Source: Pseudobdellovibrionaceae bacterium
GTDB lineage: Bacteria; Bdellovibrionota; Bdellovibrionia; Bdellovibrionales; Bdellovibrionaceae
Length of the DNA stretch: 10,938 nucleotides
Reading direction: 5' to 3'
Assembly: GCA_947374445.1 (NCBI GenBank)
Contig: CANCBY010000071.1
Location: 1 to 10,938, forward strand
The translations under genes and the position numbers were made by a program. Shown here in pieces: positions 1 to 6,159 of this stretch (positions are counted from its first letter, which is position 1; each line of letters begins with the position of its first letter). The notes under the pieces were generated by a model that was given only the letters and a program-made list of their open reading frames with translations, searched no databases and was not told the DNA's origin.

Positions 1-1184
1 TTTCTCGATAGAACTGGCATTTGAAAGATTTCTGGCCAAATATTTGTGAGCTCCTCTGAGCTGAAGCCTAACTCCCGCAGCCAATCCAATTGCATGCTGA
101 GGTCTTGAGGTATGTGCTGGGGTTGATCTGTGATTTTTCCAAGGAGATCACTCACAATTTGGTCACATCTAGCCATATTTTTTATGAGGGCTGCTTTAAA
201 TTCGGCCAAATTAGAAGGAACAAAAGTGTCATCTTTGAGAATATGAGTCTGCTGGTCGTTTTCGCATTGGACCAGGTTTTCGAGAGTGCGAAGTTGCCAG
301 TAAAAATCTTTCAAGAATGTCACATCGGTCGAGGGCAATATTTTATGCAGAGAGAATGATTCGAGGGCTTTTGCTGTCTCTGATTGATGAAGTCGTTTGT
401 CTTTACCCCCATGGACCACCTGTAGCGCATGGGTGAAAAGCTCAAGATCCCTAATTCCGCCAAGCCCAAGCTTGAGATCCACATTTCCGTTTTGGCTTCG
501 CTTCCAATAGTGTTCATGAACTTTGGTGCGAAGAGCTTTTAGGTCTTCGAGCAAGCTAAAATCGAGATGCTTTCGAAACACAAATTTTTTCGTAAACATG
601 TTGATCTCAGAAATAATTTTGGTCGAGCCGAAGACAGCTCGCAATCGAACAAATGCGAGCCGCTCCCAGGTCTCTCCGTAGTTGCCATAAAAATCAATGA
701 ATTGATCCACAGTCGGAATCATCGAGCCCAGCTTGCCGCCGGGCCGCAAATCAAAGTCGACGCGAAAAAGAAATCCTTCGGCCGTGGCCTCAGAAAGTCT
801 CTGTTGGAACTTTCTTAAAAACTTAAGATGCTCGGGGCCGTCAGTTTCGCTAACGTAAATAATATCTACATCTGAACTTAAATTAAGCTCATTTGAGCCC
901 AGCTTTCCAAAAGCAAAAAGCGCAAGGCCCTCGGGTAAATTAAGTTCTTGAGCTGCTGCTTCAAGAATTTGATCGGCTGTGTGCGACCAAATCCGACAAA
1001 TGCTTTCAGCCGAGGATTTGTTGTGAAAGGTCGCAAGGGCGGCCTCCGCCCAAATTCGATTTCTGAGTGCTACAAGTGAGTCGTTTGAGTTAATTCGAGT
1101 GAGAGCTGCCGACAAAGCTGATGAAAATCGGCATGCCTCCTCGATTTCAATCTGAGAGTACGAATTGATAGCGGGGAGACTCAC
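1..1184 (-). CDS. glnE: Glutamine synthetase adenylyltransferase/deadenylase, N-terminal part (cut by left edge)
   Basis: GlnE attaches AMP to and removes it from glutamine synthetase, tuning ammonia assimilation to nitrogen supply. The frame stays open from a GTG at 1184 to the left edge, giving about 394 residues. It shows the GlnE nucleotidyltransferase core: GKLGSNELNLSSDVD at residues 93-107 with metal-binding Asp105 and Asp107, RVDFDLRP at 141-148, a GETWERLAFVRLR stretch near 172-184, and VDLKLGLGGIRDLELF at 235-250. The wording of the last two motifs fits the N-terminal, deadenylating half of the family; the adenylylating half would lie outside the window. A TAA lies directly before the GTG, so the protein cannot start earlier in this frame. 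The core therefore sits roughly 70 residues closer to the N-terminus than in E. coli GlnE. The gene begins 7 bp after tolB with only a weak ribosome site and is probably cotranscribed with it. Confidence 0.9.
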   Translation of the reverse strand, partial: MSLPAINSYSQIEIEEACRFSSALSAALTRINSNDSLVALRNRIWAEAALATFHNKSSAESICRIWSHTADQILEAAAQELNLPEGLALFAFGKLGSNELNLSSDVDIIYVSETDGPEHLKFLRKFQQRLSEATAEGFLFRVDFDLRPGGKLGSMIPTVDQFIDFYGNYGETWERLAFVRLRAVFGSTKIISEINMFTKKFVFRKHLDFSLLEDLKALRTKVHEHYWKRSQNGNVDLKLGLGGIRDLELFTHALQVVHGGKDKRLHQSETAKALESFSLHKILPSTDVTFLKDFYWQLRTLENLVQCENDQQTHILKDDTFVPSNLAEFKAALIKNMARCDQIVSDLLGKITDQPQHIPQDLSMQLDWLRELGFSSEELTNIWPEIFQMPVLSR

Positions 1185-1191
1185 TTAAGGC

Positions 1192-2598
1192 TTACTCAAT
1201 GTTATGAGACCACTTGGGCTTAAAGTAGTTAGCGCTGTCGGCAGTGATGCGTCTTTCGTCAGAGCCATCTAGATTTGAAATATAGATCTGGTGTGAACCT
1301 GATCGATTGCTCGTATACATCAAAAGCCTTCCGTCGGGAGAAAAGACAGGGTCTTCATTTTGGGCCCACTTGCCATTGGGCTTCTTTGCAGAAGTGATGC
1401 GAACCATATCTGTGCCGTCGGCATTCATTGTAAACACATCGAAATGGTCATCACTCCATCCAGCAAATGTCAGCCGTTTTCCGTCGGGTGACCATGAAGG
1501 GGTTGCATTATATTTTCCAGCAAACGTGATGCGCTTAATATTTTCGCCATCGATGTTCATAGTGTAAATCATGGGCTGGCCGCTTCGATCCGATGAAAAA
1601 GCCATTCGCTTGCCATCGGGCGAGACCGCGGGCTCAACGTTCATAGCTCCTTTGGGACCATTGGTAATACGAACACCTAATGTGCCGTCATAGGCCATTT
1701 TGTAAATATCAGGTGTTCCACTTTGCGAAAGAGTTAAGAAAATACTTTTGTTGTCTGGAGCAAAGTTGGCTCCAGAGTTGAGGCCTTGTCTGTACGAAAC
1801 AAGCCAGCGCTTGCCAGTGGGAAGTTCGTACATAAACATATCAGCGTTGCGTGTTTTTGTTTTTGTTCTTTGCACGAAGGCTGTGTAGGCCACTTTAGTT
1901 CCATCCCAAGACCAACTGGGCGACAGGGTGACGCTTTTGTGGTTCGTTATTTTTTCTCCGTTGCTGCCGTCCCAGTCCATGACGTAGATTTCGCGAAACC
2001 CACCACCGCCACGGTCACTGGAGACAGCGATTTTAGAAAGAAACATTCCAGTTTGTCCTGTTAAAGCCTCAAGCAAATCATTACAAAAAGTATGAGCAAT
2101 CCGGCGAAGACTTGAGAGCGAGCCTTTATATTTTTTTCCTAAGACAACAGAAGCATCTTTAACATGGTAAGTGTAAGTTTCGAGAGTCAGGGTGTCTCCG
2201 GCAATTGTGAAGTTGGCGCGGACCAAAAACTCAGTGCCGATTTGCTTCCAAGATTCAAACTTAAATCCGCCTGGGTCGGCCGGAGCAGGTCGAATGCTCG
2301 TCTTGCTAGGATCTTCGAGATAAGACGTAGGAGCTATAAACTGAAAGTAAGTCGAAATACTTAGGTCATTGTAAATCACTCTGTAAATCTCAGCCCCCAC
2401 ACTTTGAAATTGTGGACTGGCCGCAGGGGTTCCAACAAACTGAATGGGCGGAAGTGCCAAGAGACTTTTTTTGGTTTTTGCCTCTCCGATTTTGATATAA
2501 ATCTGCGAGCCTGTGCCCGAAGATTCTTCAGCATACGAGTTTGCTGAGATTAACAAGGCCACTGCAAAAGGGATTAAGACCGTAAGAATCGTTTTCAT
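1192..2598 (-). CDS. tolB: Tol-Pal system periplasmic protein TolB
   Basis: TolB is the periplasmic beta-propeller protein of the Tol-Pal system. It passes between Pal and TolA and helps keep the outer membrane attached during division. The 468-residue product starts with a signal peptide (Lys2, hydrophobic core 4-19, likely cleavage after Ala23 in NSYA). An N-terminal alpha/beta domain covers about 30-180. A propeller of WD40-like PD40 repeats follows, with cores near 226-240, 279-292, 324-336, 369-380 and 418-431; several carry the SPDGKR-type turn and end in a YxMNxDG-like strand. E. coli TolB is 430 residues, so this one is slightly longer, mainly in the N-terminal domain. The start is firm: an AGGAG Shine-Dalgarno sequence overlaps the TAG stop of the upstream tolA-like gene, 6 bp before the ATG. 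It is the fourth gene of the tolQ-R-A-B run, and glnE rather than pal follows it. Confidence 0.95.
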   Translation of the reverse strand: MKTILTVLIPFAVALLISANSYAEESSGTGSQIYIKIGEAKTKKSLLALPPIQFVGTPAASPQFQSVGAEIYRVIYNDLSISTYFQFIAPTSYLEDPSKTSIRPAPADPGGFKFESWKQIGTEFLVRANFTIAGDTLTLETYTYHVKDASVVLGKKYKGSLSSLRRIAHTFCNDLLEALTGQTGMFLSKIAVSSDRGGGGFREIYVMDWDGSNGEKITNHKSVTLSPSWSWDGTKVAYTAFVQRTKTKTRNADMFMYELPTGKRWLVSYRQGLNSGANFAPDNKSIFLTLSQSGTPDIYKMAYDGTLGVRITNGPKGAMNVEPAVSPDGKRMAFSSDRSGQPMIYTMNIDGENIKRITFAGKYNATPSWSPDGKRLTFAGWSDDHFDVFTMNADGTDMVRITSAKKPNGKWAQNEDPVFSPDGRLLMYTSNRSGSHQIYISNLDGSDERRITADSANYFKPKWSHNIE

Positions 2599-2604
2599 GT
2601 TCTC

Positions 2605-3420
2605 CTATTCTGGAAACCCTAAAAGGATTCCTTCGACACTCAGTATTTTTACAAATTTTTGTGGGGGAGCAGGAACAGGAGCTGATTTTTCGATGGTTGT
2701 CATGACGACATCATCAAAGCTCGGGTTGCCACTGGTTTTATAAATATCTTTGCTTAGGATATTTCCATTTTCATCAAAACGAACACGAATTTGAGCTTTC
2801 AGATTTTTTTTGGCCAACCATTCAGGCAAAGCCCAATTTTGATGAATGTGATGTTCTACGATTGAAATATAATTATCATGCTGAAGGCGGCTGACTCCGC
2901 TCAGTTCTGAGCCACTTGAAAGAACATTGCCTTTGATAGGCTTGGGCTTTTCTTGAGCTTTCTTTTTATTGGCATCATTCTCAATGTCTTTTTCAATAGC
3001 CTCAAGAGCAGAGAGTTGCTTGAGCTTTTCCATCGCGGCTACTTGTTTCTTTTTTGCAACGTCGAGGCTAATGGCATCACGATCAATATCTTTTTTGAGC
3101 TCTTTGGGATTCAGTTTTGTGGATTGAGGAGGCTGAGGAGGAGCTTTCTCGGCAGGCGCTGGAGTTGGTGCTGCAGATTTTTCTACAGGAGCGGGCTCAA
3201 GCTCAGCTATAGGTTGGGCCAAATCAATTTTGTCAGGCATGGCGACAAGATCTACTTTTATTGCGGATTCATATCTGATCGGTTCACCAGAAAAAAACAC
3301 AGTTTTAACCGCGAAAATAAAAAAAACCAAAAAGTGAAAAATAATAGAATAGCCCACACTCTGCTTGAAAAGATCTGGCCGGCCTGATGCTCCCTCTGGG
3401 GAGTAGTCGAGTGTGCTCAA
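2605..3420 (-). CDS. tolA: TolA/TonB-family energy transducer of the Tol system
   Basis: This inner-membrane protein spans the periplasm and carries proton-motive-force energy from TolQ/TolR to TolB/Pal. In its 271 residues it shows a short cytoplasmic tail, one membrane segment at about 22-43, a Pro/Ala/Glu-rich linker (66-100), a charged Lys/Glu/Ala helical stretch (105-160), and a TonB/TolA C-terminal domain (about 178-271). That domain has the family signs HQNW at 193-196, KTSGNPSFDDVV at 228-239 and PVPAPP at 248-253. Ser25 and His29 in the membrane helix have the same spacing as the Ser/His pair that contacts the motor in TolA and TonB. The start is a TTG at 3420, because no ATG lies before the membrane segment. 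The ribosome site is weak and the stop of tolR is only 7 bp upstream, so translation is probably coupled. The C-terminal domain resembles TonB as much as TolA. The name TolA rests on the gene order. Confidence 0.85.
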   Translation of the reverse strand: MSTLDYSPEGASGRPDLFKQSVGYSIIFHFLVFFIFAVKTVFFSGEPIRYESAIKVDLVAMPDKIDLAQPIAELEPAPVEKSAAPTPAPAEKAPPQPPQSTKLNPKELKKDIDRDAISLDVAKKKQVAAMEKLKQLSALEAIEKDIENDANKKKAQEKPKPIKGNVLSSGSELSGVSRLQHDNYISIVEHHIHQNWALPEWLAKKNLKAQIRVRFDENGNILSKDIYKTSGNPSFDDVVMTTIEKSAPVPAPPQKFVKILSVEGILLGFPE

Positions 3421-3427
3421 ATTGATC

Positions 3428-3847
3428 TTAGAGTCCTGGCTTTGGTAGAGTGATCAATCCAATGTTAAAAATTCCTGCGGCACGAATTTCTGCCATGGCT
3501 TCAGCAACAAATCCGTAATCAACTTTTCTGTCGGCTTGAATATAGATCTGTTTGTTTTTTCGACTTTCAAAAATCGATTTGAGTTTTGTTTTTAGATCCT
3601 TCATCAGAATAGCTTGCTTGGCGGCTGTCATAGTTTGGTTGGCAGCAATCACCAATACAAAGGGCTCATCTGTTGCCTGAACACCAGAGGAAGATGTCTT
3701 TGGAAGATCTACATCAATCCCTTGCTGCATAAGAGGTGTGGTCACCATAAACATGATCAAAAGAACCAACATCACATCCACTAGAGGCGTGACGTTGATT
3801 TCGCTTAAGGCCATTCTTGTTTTTGGGGAGTGTCCGCCCATTCCCAT
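3428..3847 (-). CDS. tolR: Tol-Pal system protein TolR (ExbD/TolR family)
   Basis: TolR is a small inner-membrane subunit of the TolQR proton-driven motor. The 139-residue protein has a short cytoplasmic tail, one membrane helix at about 20-40 and a periplasmic ExbD/TolR domain to the end. The diagnostic INVTPLVDVMLVLLIMFMV stretch at 17-35 includes Asp24, the proton-carrying aspartate matching Asp23 of E. coli TolR. The length matches the family (about 140). The ATG at 3847 lies one base after the tolQ stop. A second in-frame ATG at 3841 (Met3) is possible and would change only two residues. The ribosome site is weak, which fits coupling to tolQ. ExbD of a TonB system is the alternative, but the neighbouring tolB supports TolR. 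Confidence 0.95.
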   Translation of the reverse strand: MGMGGHSPKTRMALSEINVTPLVDVMLVLLIMFMVTTPLMQQGIDVDLPKTSSSGVQATDEPFVLVIAANQTMTAAKQAILMKDLKTKLKSIFESRKNKQIYIQADRKVDYGFVAEAMAEIRAAGIFNIGLITLPKPGL

Positions 3848-3848
3848 A

Positions 3849-4607
3849 TTATTTAGCCTGCGCGCGTTTAATAATATTTATAAAATCAGTCATAAAATTG
3901 GCTAGAGCTGTTTCTTCTCTGCGAATTCGAGCGATAAAATTATTGTAAAGAACAACGGCTGGGATCGCTGCTGCAAGACCAATAGCAGTTGCAATCAAGG
4001 CTTCAGAAATCCCTGGCGCAACAACAGCAAGGCTTGCGCTTCCAGTGGCGCCGATTTTATGGAATGAGCCCATGATTCCCCAGACAGTTCCAAAAAGTCC
4101 AATGAATGGGCCGGTGCTTCCGGTGGTTGCAAGCAGCGTGAGTCTTGATTCCATGGCAGCCACTTCAAGATCGACGGCTTTTCTTAAGGCGCGTTCGATA
4201 TTTTCGGCACCATAACTTTGATTGCCTGAATCTTTGAATTCTAAAAAGCCTGCTTTAAATACACGCGCCAAACTTGAATCTCTAAACTGGTCGCAGTCGT
4301 TGTAAAGAAGCTCTAAGTTTTGAGATTTCCAAAATCGATTGAGAAAAGGCTCATTAGCAGATTTGATTTTTTTGAATTGTGAATATTTTGATATACCCAC
4401 AGCCCAGCAAACGACAGAAAGGCTGACTAATGTCAGCAGGGTCAACTGCACGACAAGACTTGCCGACCAAATGGCATCAAGCCCACCTGTGCTCACTGAA
4501 ACACTGGTAGATTGAACTCCCGCTGCGGCGCCGGCAGAGATGCAAAAAGCGCTTATTAACGATACGGAGCTGAATATTTTTGTAAGTCTAAAAAATTGTT
4601 TTTTCAT
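3849..4607 (-). CDS. tolQ: Tol-Pal system proton channel TolQ (MotA/TolQ/ExbB family) with signal-peptide-like extension
   Basis: TolQ forms the pentameric channel around the TolR helices and turns proton flow into movement of TolA. The 252-residue product has the expected three membrane helices: about 48-70, then 157-183 containing TGPFIGLFGTVWGIM (165-179), and 198-224 containing GISEALIATAIGLAAAIPA (199-217). Unusually, residues 1-30 look like a cleavable signal peptide: KKQFFRLTK, a hydrophobic core 11-25, and Ala27-Ala28-Ala29 as a possible cleavage site. E. coli TolQ (230 residues) lacks this. Cleavage would leave a periplasmic N-terminus, which agrees with known TolQ topology. The ATG at 4607 has no Shine-Dalgarno sequence and sits just after a strong promoter -10. 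A GTG at 4496 (residue 38) would give a canonical-length protein, but also lacks a ribosome site. First gene of the tol operon. Confidence 0.92.
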   Translation of the reverse strand: MKKQFFRLTKIFSSVSLISAFCISAGAAAGVQSTSVSVSTGGLDAIWSASLVVQLTLLTLVSLSVVCWAVGISKYSQFKKIKSANEPFLNRFWKSQNLELLYNDCDQFRDSSLARVFKAGFLEFKDSGNQSYGAENIERALRKAVDLEVAAMESRLTLLATTGSTGPFIGLFGTVWGIMGSFHKIGATGSASLAVVAPGISEALIATAIGLAAAIPAVVLYNNFIARIRREETALANFMTDFINIIKRAQAK

Positions 4608-4615
4608 AGGTACAA

Positions 4616-4644
4616 ATAATAGATCAACGGCCTGTGTGACTCAA
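4616..4644 (-). promoter_or_regulatory. Sigma70-type promoter for the tolQ operon
   Basis: On the minus strand a -35 TTGAGT (4644-4639) and a -10 TATTAT (4621-4616) are separated by exactly 17 bp. They match the sigma70 consensus at 4 of 6 and 5 of 6 positions. The last -10 base is only 8 bases before the tolQ ATG at 4607. The predicted transcript would therefore start within one or two bases of the start codon. The position, just upstream of the first tol gene and after the previous gene's stop, supports a real promoter. The start site itself is inferred. Confidence 0.6.
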
Positions 4645-4686
4645 GACGTGAAGCGGCTCTCAGAGAGATAAAAGCGAACCCAATGG

Positions 4687-4715
4687 CTCTGCGCTAGACC
4701 TTGGGCTAGGCAGAG
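4687..4715 (-). terminator. Imperfect hairpin after the GDPD-like gene, possible weak terminator
   Basis: CTCTGC...CTAG (4687-4697) pairs with CTAG...GCAGAG (4706-4715), giving about 10 bp with one bulged base (4693) and an 8-base loop. It starts about 10 bases past the stop of the GDPD-like gene and lies before the tolQ promoter, where a terminator would be expected. The T-rich stretch on the minus strand begins some 14 bases later and is short (CTTTT), so this is not a classical intrinsic terminator. It could instead be an mRNA 3'-end structure. Confidence 0.35.
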
Positions 4716-4725
4716 GCAAACTGAA

Positions 4726-5490
4726 CTATTTAAGAAGCTTAAGGGCCTCTTCAGGATTTTCTACATAGTAGCCATCTGCACCCAAATCTAATGCGGCCTT
4801 TAGGTCCTCTGAATTTAACAAAGGCCCTAAAATAATTTTTTTATATCGGCGTTGAAGCTCTGCCTTGATGTCTGGATTGAGAGTTTCTTTCTTTTTCAAC
4901 TTGAGAGGAGCAAAATAAATATCACCCTTAAAAGGAACAGCCGTTAAAATTCCCATGGACTGAAACGATTTAAACCTCATCACGTCAGAGGGTGTCGCCC
5001 CATACAGCATAAGCGGCTGAATTTTTTTGAGTGACTCAAGAACCAAGTTGAACTCACTCTGAATGAGAATTCTTTCGGTGCGAGCCTCGTTAGTCAAAAT
5101 GGCTCCCATTTCTCGGTCGATATCTTCGGCATTATCTAGCAGCTGTAAAATCAGTCTTTGCTTGTTATATGTCGTGAGAAAATCTGAAAGCTTGGGACGT
5201 GATGGAGAGGGATCTTGCTCTCGGTCTGAATTTTTTAAAACTTTTTCTCTTGAGGGAGCGACAAGGTATGTTCCGCTTTTGGTGCGATAGACAGAGGCCA
5301 GTAAAATCAGATCAGGATTTTTTTCGGCAAAAAAACTTTGCTCCCAGCCGGTGATAATCCACGGAGCTTTTGATTGATAAAAACGATGTTCTAAGGGGCG
5401 ATAGTGCTGACCCAATCCGTAATAATGAATCGAAGCTAGCGACATCAAAAGAGCTATTGTACAGCCAATAATAATTGCGAGTAGTTTCAT
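4726..5490 (-). CDS. Membrane-anchored GDPD-fold protein with degenerate active site
   Basis: The 254-residue protein has a hydrophobic N-terminus (3-20), an anchor or signal peptide, then a region that follows the glycerophosphodiester phosphodiesterase (PLC-like TIM-barrel) pattern. APWIITG (42-48) lies where active enzymes have the HRG motif. DLILLASVYRTKSGTYLVAPS (60-80) lies where they have ExD followed by HD. LILQLLD (113-119) corresponds to the EIK strand. KIILGPLLNSEDLKAALDLGADGYYVENPEEALKLL (218-253) resembles the closing part with its GVDGIITDNP motif. On this reading the catalytic His and Arg are Thr47 and Gly48, the metal-binding Glu and Asp are Leu64 and Ser66, and the second His is Pro79. 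The frame is intact, so it is probably a non-catalytic family member rather than a decaying gene. No Shine-Dalgarno sequence precedes the ATG. Function unknown; perhaps lipid or ligand binding at the inner membrane. The fold assignment rests on motif pattern only. Confidence 0.65.
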   Translation of the reverse strand: MKLLAIIIGCTIALLMSLASIHYYGLGQHYRPLEHRFYQSKAPWIITGWEQSFFAEKNPDLILLASVYRTKSGTYLVAPSREKVLKNSDREQDPSPSRPKLSDFLTTYNKQRLILQLLDNAEDIDREMGAILTNEARTERILIQSEFNLVLESLKKIQPLMLYGATPSDVMRFKSFQSMGILTAVPFKGDIYFAPLKLKKKETLNPDIKAELQRRYKKIILGPLLNSEDLKAALDLGADGYYVENPEEALKLLK

Positions 5491-5727
5491 GAGATGGATT
5501 TAGTCTGCTCATGGCTTGGGTGCAAAGCTTAAGTTGCGGCAGTCTTTGATAGCCGTCAAAATTAGCCTTGAATCAATTGTGTGTTGGGAGTCAAGTGGCC
5601 TGGTGTAGCCCGAAGGCACCTCAAATCGAACACAAGCCATAACCATGAGAAACTAGTGCATTTAAACAAGTCTTTTTTTGGCGTAATTCGCTTGGACTTT
5701 CATTAAGTTTTCATTTACAAGTGCTGC
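5491..5727. other. Divergent intergenic region between the GDPD-like gene and the suf operon
   Basis: These 237 bp must hold the start signals for both directions. Toward the left, TTTGCA (5526-5521), 18 bp, then TAAATC (5502-5497) lies 6 bases before the GDPD-like ATG; it is a weak match. Toward the right, see the separate promoter entry. A run of seven T (5673-5679) has no convincing stem in front of it. I see no good IscR-type palindrome, tRNA, small RNA or repeat here. Confidence 0.5.
5692..5721 (+). promoter_or_regulatory. Candidate promoter of the rrf2-suf operon
   Basis: TTGGAC (5692-5697) and TACAAG (5716-5721) are 18 bp apart. The -10 matches consensus at 4 of 6 positions and the -35 at about 3. 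The start codon follows 6 bases after the -10, so the predicted transcript would be nearly leaderless, in keeping with the lack of a Shine-Dalgarno sequence. Two direct TTTCATT copies (5698-5704 and 5709-5715), 11 bp or one helical turn apart, sit in the spacer and could be regulator contacts. An alternative pair is TTGGCG (5678-5683) and CATTAA (5701-5706) with a 17-bp spacer. All of these are weak. Confidence 0.3.
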
Positions 5728-6153
5728 ATGAACAAGCTCAACCGTAAGCTCGAATATTCTTTGATTGCGCTCAAGCACATGAGTTTAAAAACTCCTGGTG
5801 AGCTAACGACTGCTAAAGAGGTTTCCGACAGCTATCAAGCTCCGTTTGATGCCACCGCAAAAGTCATGCAAATCATGGCTGGGCACGGTCTTTTGCGTTC
5901 AGAGCAGGGCGCATCGGGTGGCTATCAAATCACGCGCGATCTCTCAAAAGTTAATCTGCATGAGCTGATCGAGGCCATTCAAGGGCCAACAAAGATTGCT
6001 AAATGTTTGCAGCACAATCACGGTGCAAGTGAAGACGGCGCCTGCGACATCCAAAAATCTTGCAACATTATTTCGCCGGTCGTGAATTTAAACAACAAAC
6101 TCAATGAGTTTTACAAGAGCCTCTCGATTCGCGACCTCTTGGCTAGAAACTAG
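5728..6153 (+). CDS. Rrf2-family iron-sulfur-sensing transcriptional regulator of the suf operon
   Basis: Rrf2 proteins are small winged-helix repressors; many bind an Fe-S cluster and control cluster-assembly genes, as IscR and the SUF-associated regulators do. The 141-residue protein starts with the family pattern LEYSLIALKHM (8-18), has a winged helix to about residue 72 with the GLLRSEQGASGGYQITR wing (54-70), and a helix LHELIEAIQGP (77-87). Cys93, Cys106 and Cys112 follow, probably the cluster ligands. Their spacing, C-x12-C-x5-C, differs from the C-x5-C-x5-C of E. coli IscR, and no His follows the third Cys at the IscR position, so the fourth ligand is unclear. It lies 6 bp before sufB on the same strand, so it probably regulates its own operon. 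The ATG has no clear ribosome site, but the family N-terminus fits this start. Whether it is closest to IscR or to other SUF regulators cannot be settled here, so no symbol is given. Confidence 0.9.
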   Translation: MNKLNRKLEYSLIALKHMSLKTPGELTTAKEVSDSYQAPFDATAKVMQIMAGHGLLRSEQGASGGYQITRDLSKVNLHELIEAIQGPTKIAKCLQHNHGASEDGACDIQKSCNIISPVVNLNNKLNEFYKSLSIRDLLARN

Positions 6154-6159
6154 GACAGC

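Noticed and set aside
90..818. Plus-strand open frames of 89 (90-359) and 83 (567-818) codons
   Set aside because: They lie opposite glnE, whose minus-strand frame is continuous and carries clear family motifs. Neither plus-strand protein resembles anything recognisable.
1300..1960. Recurring short similar sequences in tolB, considered as DNA repeats
   Set aside because: They encode the repeated SPDGKR-type turns of the propeller and are diverged at DNA level, so the protein repeats explain them.
5312..5512. A 66-codon minus-strand open frame starting at an ATG 22 bases upstream of the GDPD-like start
   Set aside because: It overlaps the GDPD-like gene in another frame, has no ribosome site and shows no domain pattern, so it is probably chance.
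5600..5625. Small GCC-CGAA-GGC hairpin in the divergent region
   Set aside because: The perfect stem is only 3 bp and needs bulges to extend. No T-run follows, so it does not support a terminator or RNA element.
5668..5699. AAGTC/GACTT inverted repeat flanking the T-run upstream of the Rrf2 gene, considered as an operator or terminator
   Set aside because: Only 5 bp of stem across a 22-bp gap, with no match to known IscR half-sites; easily due to chance.
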